Assembly: GCF_000188695.1 (NCBI RefSeq)
Contig: NW_004754911.1
Location: 440,771-463,194, forward strand
Length of the DNA stretch: 22,424 nucleotides
Source of the DNA: Salpingoeca rosetta
Taxonomy: Eukaryota; Opisthokonta; Choanoflagellata; Craspedida; Salpingoecidae
Reading direction: 5' to 3'
The notes beneath the pieces are model-generated. The model saw only the letters and a list, made by a program, of their open reading frames with translations. It was not told where the DNA came from and made no database searches. Position 1 is the stretch's first letter. Every line of letters begins with the position of its first letter. The translations under genes and the position numbers were made by a program. Positions 1 through 22,424 of the stretch are shown here, piece after piece.

Positions 1-5950
<5,950 letters not shown>

Positions 5951-5956
5951 TTTATT
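5951..5956 (-). terminator. AATAAA polyadenylation signal of the 197-residue protein gene
   Basis: The plus strand reads TTTATT, giving AATAAA on the minus strand about 240 bases after the stop codon at 6196. Position and strand fit the 3' end of the gene at 6196-7732. Confidence 0.55.
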
Positions 5957-6195
5957 CAAAGTTATGTACCAAACATCGTTCGTGCGGCAAAAAGTGTTTG
6001 TGTTTGTTTGTGTTTGTTTGTTTGTGTTGTTCGTTTTGCGTAAGCATCCAGATGCAACAGAGACGCACATGCGCATGCACACGTCAATGCACAGCAGTGG
6101 CTATGAGACACACACGCACACACACAAAGACACGGAAGAGGGAAGAAGCGTGCAGGCGGAGGCAGGGGAGAGTGACTGTGTGTTTGGTTGTTTGT

Positions 6196-7732
<1,537 letters not shown>

Positions 7733-8524
7733 GGTTGCTGTCTGCTTGGTACTTGGTTTGCCGACTTGGTTGCTCGGTGGCTTGTATCTGTTTGTACTTG
7801 TTCTCGTTCGCTTGCTGATCGGCTGGCTCTGTTTGTCGTCTTCGTCGTTGTTGTCGTGAAGAGAAAAAATGAACATCGACAGCCATCACCCACCACAAGA
7901 AACACGACGCAAAGCACAAGTTCAAGCGCTGGGTCGCAAACAAACCGAGCACAGAAGCGAGGCTTTCGAAGGAAAAAGAAAGGCAGCAAGAGACAGGGTC
8001 AATGCCACGGCACATCAATGCTGGCGGAAGAAAGGCCGTGATGATCAAGCAATCAAGCCATCAATCAATCACAACACAATGAACAACACAAGCAATCACT
8101 AGGTTCATCACCGATCCTTCCATTCGTGCGTGATGTGGCGATCACAGAGGGCAAGCTGTCTTTCGCACTCTGCTCAAATCAGGTGCCAATCAACGAACGA
8201 AGAAATATGTGCATTGTATGGGCTACTGTGGAACGAGACAGAAGCGCGGAAGGCCGGCCAGCATCCTTGATTTGCTGCGCCAAGTGAGGTGTGATGTGAA
8301 GTGATGTGAAGTCACACATGTGGTGTGCCTGATTGTTTGTTTGTCTTCAAACGCTTCGTCTTCCTCGTTTGCCTCAATCTTGCTGAAATTTGTAGTATAT
8401 TTTGGTATAATTTTCCGAACTACTTCCCCGTTTTTTGAAGGCAACAAACGAACCGCAGGTGTGCCGTTCTTTCTTTGCTTCTGTGCTCCTTTGACTGTTG
8501 TGTTCTTCCAGCGCCACCGCCACC
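7733..8524. promoter_or_regulatory. Divergent intergenic region, likely shared promoter zone
   Basis: This lies between the start of the minus-strand 197-residue protein gene and the plus-strand LKB1-like gene. No exon was found. It holds an AT-rich patch (about 8390-8418, TAGTATATTTTGGTATAATT) and a 10-bp tandem motif at 8291-8310. The transcription start sites cannot be placed from sequence alone. Confidence 0.45.
8291..8310. promoter_or_regulatory. Tandem 10-bp motif containing GATGTGA twice
   Basis: GTGATGTGAA occurs twice in a row, placing GATGTGA at 8293 and 8303, about 220-230 bases before the candidate LKB1 start at 8525. The same heptamer pair with 10-bp spacing occurs at 18619-18635, upstream of the nuclease-kinase gene. 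A binding-site role is inference. Confidence 0.3.
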
Positions 8525-13141
<4,617 letters not shown>

Positions 13142-14085
13142 CTGCAGTTGTCGTGATTGTTGTTCTCCCCCGTCCCGTGTGAGGATGTTGTGACTGTGCG
13201 ACCATTGTGGTTGCGGTTGCCTCGCTCGTTAAGCTGGCTCATTTTCCTCTGTTTGTGGATATGTGTGTGTGTCCATGTGTGCGTATGCGTGTGTTTTTGT
13301 GTTTCATAACTGATACCCTTCCCTCCCCTCCTTCTTTTCCCCTGTTACGGAGCCATGCTCCATTTGTCTATCCCTCTCGGAAACACACACACACACACAC
13401 ACCTGTTGCTGGTTGCCGTTCTTCCAACTCGCTGATGTGACCGACAGATGCTGCTGTTGTCGTTACGAATCTATCACTGTCCCTTCCTGCAGTTGGTTTC
13501 GCTCGTGTTTCGTTCCGACAGTCGCACGTGCTGCATGGCTTTGTCTCCCTTGTTCTCTCTGTGCTTCTGTGCCTCTGTATCTTCGCCGAGGTGCGAGAAG
13601 CTTGCACAGGAATGTGGTGTGCCTTTGTGGGCTGTGTTGTGCTTGTGTTGTGTGTGTGTGTGTGTGTGTGTGAGTGTGTGTGTGTGTGTGTGCCTGTGTC
13701 CATCTGACTGTCTGTGCAGCAATAATGCCCTTACTTACAATACACTTGACTCCGTGGTGATGAGCATATGTTGGCGTGTGTGTGTGTGTGTGTGTGCGAA
13801 TGTGTGTGTGTGTGTGTGTGCGTGTGTGATTGTGCGAGCAGCTCGTCGACGTTTATTGTCAGTCACGTTCAGACATAAACATCATTGAATACGAATAGCA
13901 ATCAGCGTAAGACCCTCATTAAGAAGTAGCATCATCATTCACAACCACCATCAGCAGCCACCATCGATAAATCACATCATTCACCACAAACAAATACCGC
14001 CACCATCAACAAATCACATCATAAGTCACCACCATCACCACTACCGCCATCAATCACCATCAAACATCACCGTTCAGTGCGACCA
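13142..14085. other. Convergent 3' intergenic region; no gene seen
   Basis: This lies between the LKB1-like stop (13141) and the stop of the minus-strand nuclease-kinase gene (14086). It holds T-rich and GT-rich sequence (13255-13310, 13650-13700, 13778-13828). From 13930 to 14075 it holds degenerate CCACCATCA/AAATCACATCAT repeats. I saw no canonical AATAAA for the LKB1 transcript on the plus strand; AATAAT at about 13721 is the nearest variant. Confidence 0.6.
13852..13857 (-). terminator. AATAAA polyadenylation signal of the nuclease-kinase gene
   Basis: TTTATT on the plus strand reads AATAAA on the minus strand, about 230 bases after the stop at 14086. This spacing is close to that at 5951-5956 for the other minus-strand gene. 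Confidence 0.5.
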
Positions 14086-18457
<4,372 letters not shown>

Positions 18458-19097
18458 CTCGCGTGTTGTGCTCGTCGCGTGAATTCAAAAAAATGGCGGG
18501 AGAACGCTTGACCACATCTTTCACCACAAGTCAATGCAACTGAATTCAGTGTATGTAACGGGCTTGTTGTGGGCTTTTTGGATGCACGTGTGCTGCGACC
18601 AAAGTGTGTTGTGACTGTGATGTGACATGATGTGACTGCTCATGCGTTGTGACACGACACAAGGACGCTCGTGTGGGATTTCAGGAGGTTGTGTCATTGG
18701 GGCTTGGCACGCACAAGAGTAGGATGAAACACACAAGGCCAGAAAGCAAGGCTGGCGGTCGGTGAGAGACGAACAGAGAGAAGGAAAACACACATATGGG
18801 AAGCTGGATGGTAGGGTGTAACAGCAACAACGCAACGCAACGCAAAGAAACAAAGAGATCAAGGAACGGGTTCGTGTGGTGTGAAGCAAACACTGAGTGT
18901 TCAGTCACGTACGCGACCAGGCACTACTGCTCACAGTAGCGCAAGGCAAGCACCCACACAAGTGCGCGTGAACAGGAACGCCTGTGATCGCAGCAGCCCA
19001 TTCAAACACGCCCACTGTGCCACAGCGCTCGTACGCACACAAAAAGCACAGCACTTGCACACGGAGACACACGAGGGGTGGGGACAGTTGAGAGCGC
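18458..19097. promoter_or_regulatory. Intergenic region: 3' end of the CPT1-like gene and promoter zone of the nuclease-kinase gene
   Basis: No exon was found. It contains TGTGAC-rich sequence (18600-18660) with GATGTGA at 18619 and 18629, 162 bases or more upstream of the ATG at 18457. It also has an AACGCAACGCAACGC repeat (about 18829-18845). No AATAAA was seen for the CPT1-like transcript. Confidence 0.45.
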
Positions 19098-19766
19098 CTA
19101 GAGGAACAGTTGGCGAATGTCGGCCATTGCATCAACAATGTTCTTCACAAAGCGTGACGAGTCCTGGTGGTACAAGGAAGAGGTTGCGATTGGAGAGGGA
19201 GGGGGGAAGTGTTATGGAACGATGAGCAGGGGGTGTCAGAGTGAATGAATGCAGGACCAAGGCAGAGAGACACAGACGGAGAGAAACACGGACAGAGATG
19301 GATAGGTGCACAGATGGATTCACAAGCTCACACACACACACACAAACTCAAACACATGTACACAGATGCACACAGACAGATATAGACACGCACAGATACA
19401 CAACACAACATAACACACACACACACACACACATACACACACACACACATGGTCGGCCACGGTACCGTCTTGTCGCTGGACTTCTTGCTGGCAACGTGGA
19501 AGCCGACAACCCCGTCACTGGAGACAATGTAGCTGACACCATAGCCGTCGTCCGTCACGGGACCAAACCCACCACCGGCGCTGATCTGTTACGACCGGGG
19601 GGAGGAGGGGCAGTGGTGTTGGCAATGTGCGGGAGAAGAGGGAGATTTGGGAGAAGTGCAGAGAAGGGTCGAGGAAGGCATCAGGTGCAACGACGGTAAC
19701 GTACACCAAAACGCCCACAATAACAGCACAAACACACGTAACCACCAAACCACACACACACACACA

Positions 19767-19814
<48 letters not shown>

Positions 19815-22258
19815 AACACACACAAACACACACAAACACACACAAACACACACAAACACACACAAACACACACACACAACACAACAGCACCTTGTCGAGG
19901 TTGTTCTTGAGGTCGAAGAGGGCCGTCTGCTGGACTGGAGTCTGGCTGGTGGAGAGGTACCACGGCTCGCTCAGCACCTCTTCAAGGAACGGGGACTTGG
20001 TACCGCGCCAGACAGACACGACATACAGGCAAAACAGGTGGCGGTCGATGCTGGTGGTTGGGTGGTGGTTAGGGAAGGACAACACACGAGGCGTGAGGGT
20101 AAGATAAGATGTAAAACAAGTGGACAAGAAAGCAAACAACCAAGAAAGTTGTGGAGGCAGATACACACTCACACACAGACACACACAGACACACACACAC
20201 ACAAACAAACAAACAAACACAGACACACACACGAAGGGCGCGAACACGCGCGCACGCACCCCTTGCCGGCCATTGCGTCCTTGAAGTGCTGCACATGAAC
20301 GGAAGCGGCCCTGGTGGGGGTGGGGACAACAGTGAAAGTGAGGATGGATGAGTGGGATGGACATGGGGAGACAGGAGGGCGTGTGTTGCGCAAAGGCAGA
20401 CACAGACACACAGACTTACAGGTGTAAACAAACACAAACACGCACAGACACACATAATACACACACACATGCACACATGCACGCACGCACACAAACACAA
20501 ACACACACACACACGCACGCACACACTCAACCGGCCGAGTGGCTCACTTTCGGAGGAGTTCGATGCGCTCTTCCTTCGATGTTGAGCTGTCGCACATTGC
20601 GCGGGCAAAGGCGACGCTCTCCATCGTCACGGGGCGAACCGTCTCCGTCCGGCCATCGCTGGTGATGGTGATGGTTATGATGATGGTGGTGGTGATGGTG
20701 GTTATGTTAGTGGAGGTGGCACAGGTGAGCAAGGATGGAATGTGATTGAATCAGCGAGTGGCCAGAACAATTAAATGACACACAAACAAACATATGGGAG
20801 AACAGCGGCTAGAGACAACGACCAAGGGGACAGGAAAGCACAGCAAGCAGCACGTGTGCTACGCACCGGAACAAGCGCGTCATGGAGGCTTCGTATGTCT
20901 GGGCAAACCTTCCCTGATCCTGTTGATGGTGGTGGATGGTGTGATAGCAAGGCACATGGGCGTGAGTATGGCATGGAAGGTGCGGGTGTGGGGCAAACCT
21001 GGCAGGAAGACAGGGGGCAAACCATTGGGAGCAAACCACAGGGAACCATGCAAACCCTTGAACAAGCACTTCAAGCAGCAATTGCAAGTGCAGCAGACGG
21101 CACGACGTACGCGGTAGTATGCGAGCTGGAGGGCCATTTGCAGCCAGGCGTCGGGGGAAACCTTGCACTTCTTCATAAAGCCTTTGCTGTATGCGTCGTG
21201 CACAAACACGCGCAGGTCAAGGTCTGGCGTTTGCACACATGAAGAAGGGGGGGGCCGTAGAATGAAGATGGGTGAGATGGTTGCACAGTGCCATGAGCTG
21301 GTGCTTGGGGGTGACATTTCACAACAGAAAGCGAGGAGAACGAGGGGGAGAGGAAGGTAGAGAGGTCGAGAGAGGTAGAGAGAGACTGCACACACACACG
21401 CACGCGCACGGCAAAACTGACCGGCAATGTCGCCCTCGACTTTCTCGACGCACTGGCGCAGGATGGGCTCGGCCTCGGGCTCAAACGCGAACCGCAGACG
21501 CAGCGGCGGCTGGAGATCCACGCGGCGCTGCGGCACAGCCTTGTTCATGCCCGTCGACTGGTCATAGCTGCCGCGGAGACACAGGTGTGGCGGTGGCGGT
21601 GATGGTACGAGTGTGAGGGAGTGAGTGAGTGAGTGAGTGAGTGAGTGAGTGAGTGAGTGAGTGAGTGAGTGTGTGTGTGTGAGTGAGTGTGTGAGTGTGT
21701 GAGTGAGTGAGTGAGTGAGGGAGTGCAAAATGACATGTTTCTCTCCACAGCACTCATGCAGGTCGAATGGCATCATACCCTGGGCCGTTGAATTCGCGAG
21801 CGAGTGCAGACTCAAACGCGTGCGCAGCGACAGGCGCATCGCCCCTGGTGCACCAAACACAACACACACATGCACACGCACGCACATACAGACGTGCAGA
21901 AAGGGAACAAAGGCGTTAGTTGGGGTGTGGTGGCTTTAAAGAGCGAGATAGAGAGAGACAGACAGAGAGGTGCAGGATGCTCACGTCAGTTCCACGCAAT
22001 CAACCCGCCGACACAATCCAAACAGCAACCAACCAATGACACACAACCAACCAAACCCAAGCGCAACCAAGTGTCTCACCACGTGTGTTCGCAGTTGACA
22101 CCGCAGCGGCCGTTCTTGAAGACAATCAAGGTCATGGACTTGTCAAACCAGATGCTGTGGCCGTTGCCGTGGATGAGGGCGAGCGCAATCTCGTTTGCCT
22201 CCGTAATCTGGTCGCTCGGCATGCTGGGCGAGCTGTCATCGAGTGTCACGAAGAAGGC
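19098..22258 (-). CDS. CPT1-type carnitine O-acyltransferase, C-terminal 354 residues (continues past right edge)
   Basis: CPT1 transfers long-chain acyl groups from CoA to carnitine at the mitochondrial outer membrane, the controlled step of fatty-acid oxidation. Ten exons: 22258-22080, 21844-21779, 21567-21422, 21223-21111, 20919-20867, 20658-20548, 20310-20260, 20050-19891, 19585-19466, 19163-19098 (TAG). They total 1,065 bases with all phases closing. Family motifs in order: [24 protein letters not shown], holding the catalytic His of the usual [77 protein letters not shown], the carnitine-binding STS motif; [18 protein letters not shown]. Several motifs span junctions, for example [15 protein letters not shown], confirming the exon calls. 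The pattern fits CPT1 better than CPT2 or CrAT. The N-terminal membrane and malonyl-CoA-responsive part is outside the window, and 22259-22424 is intron. Confidence 0.92.
19750..19878. repeat. (CA)n with CACAAACA units in a CPT1-like intron
   Basis: The array lies between exons 20050-19891 and 19585-19466, with a regular CACACACAAA sub-pattern from 19790. On the coding strand it is GT-rich, starting about 13 bases after the donor. Confidence 0.94.
21615..21721. repeat. (GTGA)n tetranucleotide microsatellite in a CPT1-like intron
   Basis: GAGT units repeat about 14 times, pass through a GTGTGT stretch, then resume. They lie in the intron 21778-21568. This is the only tetranucleotide array in the window. 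Confidence 0.94.
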
Positions 22259-22424
22259 CTGTGGTTGCGGGCAATGTAACAGCGGAGCAGCAGAGAAGAA
22301 ACAACCGCTATGAGAACATAAAAACAATAAACACGCGTTCAGGAAAGAATGCGCACAAAGCACAACACAAGCACGGAGATAGACGCGCGCGCACACACAT
22401 ATGCGCACACATGTGCAACACGTA

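Noticed and set aside
13715..13730. AATAAT as the LKB1-like polyadenylation signal
   Set aside because: It is a non-canonical hexamer about 580 bases after the stop with no supporting context, so it is mentioned only as the nearest variant.

Overview
The window is eukaryotic, intron-rich DNA. Its genes have short exons (mostly 30-250 bp), GT-AG introns of about 150-430 bp, and no bacterial-type operons or ribosome binding sites. Introns are full of long (CA/GT)n microsatellites, while exons carry in-frame trinucleotide runs coding for Asp, Gln and Ser. The gene content (an HRI-like eIF2-alpha kinase, an LKB1-type kinase with its C-terminal flanking tail, and a CPT1-type carnitine acyltransferase) fits an opisthokont protist, perhaps a choanoflagellate. 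The lineage is inference from gene content and style only. A 290-base run of N (8755-9044) is an assembly gap.

Layout, left to right. (1) 1-4723, minus: the first 1,574 codons of a very large single-exon eIF2-alpha kinase of HRI type. It has a low-complexity N-terminus, an HRI-like helical region, the kinase N-lobe, and then a kinase insert that is still running at the window edge. (2) 6196-7732, minus: a five-exon gene for a 197-residue charged protein with no Cys or Trp, not recognised. (3) 8525-13141, plus: an LKB1/STK11-type kinase, 12 exons readable downstream of the gap plus an uncertain 5' end. (4) 14086-18457, minus: a nine-exon gene for a 725-residue protein that appears to join a PD-(D/E)XK nuclease-like domain to an atypical kinase-like domain, recalling Crinkler-type effectors. 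(5) 19098-22258, minus: the last ten exons (354 residues) of a CPT1-type carnitine acyltransferase that continues past the right edge.

Exon junctions were placed by hand. Phases close exactly in all the multi-exon models, and the residues joined across junctions restore family motifs in LKB1 and CPT1, which is the strongest support for them. HRI senses cytosolic or mitochondrial stress, LKB1 activates AMPK-family kinases, and CPT1 admits fatty acids to mitochondria, so three neighbours touch energy and stress control. They lie on both strands and may be neighbours by chance. The most novel-looking item is the nuclease-kinase fusion of gene 4.
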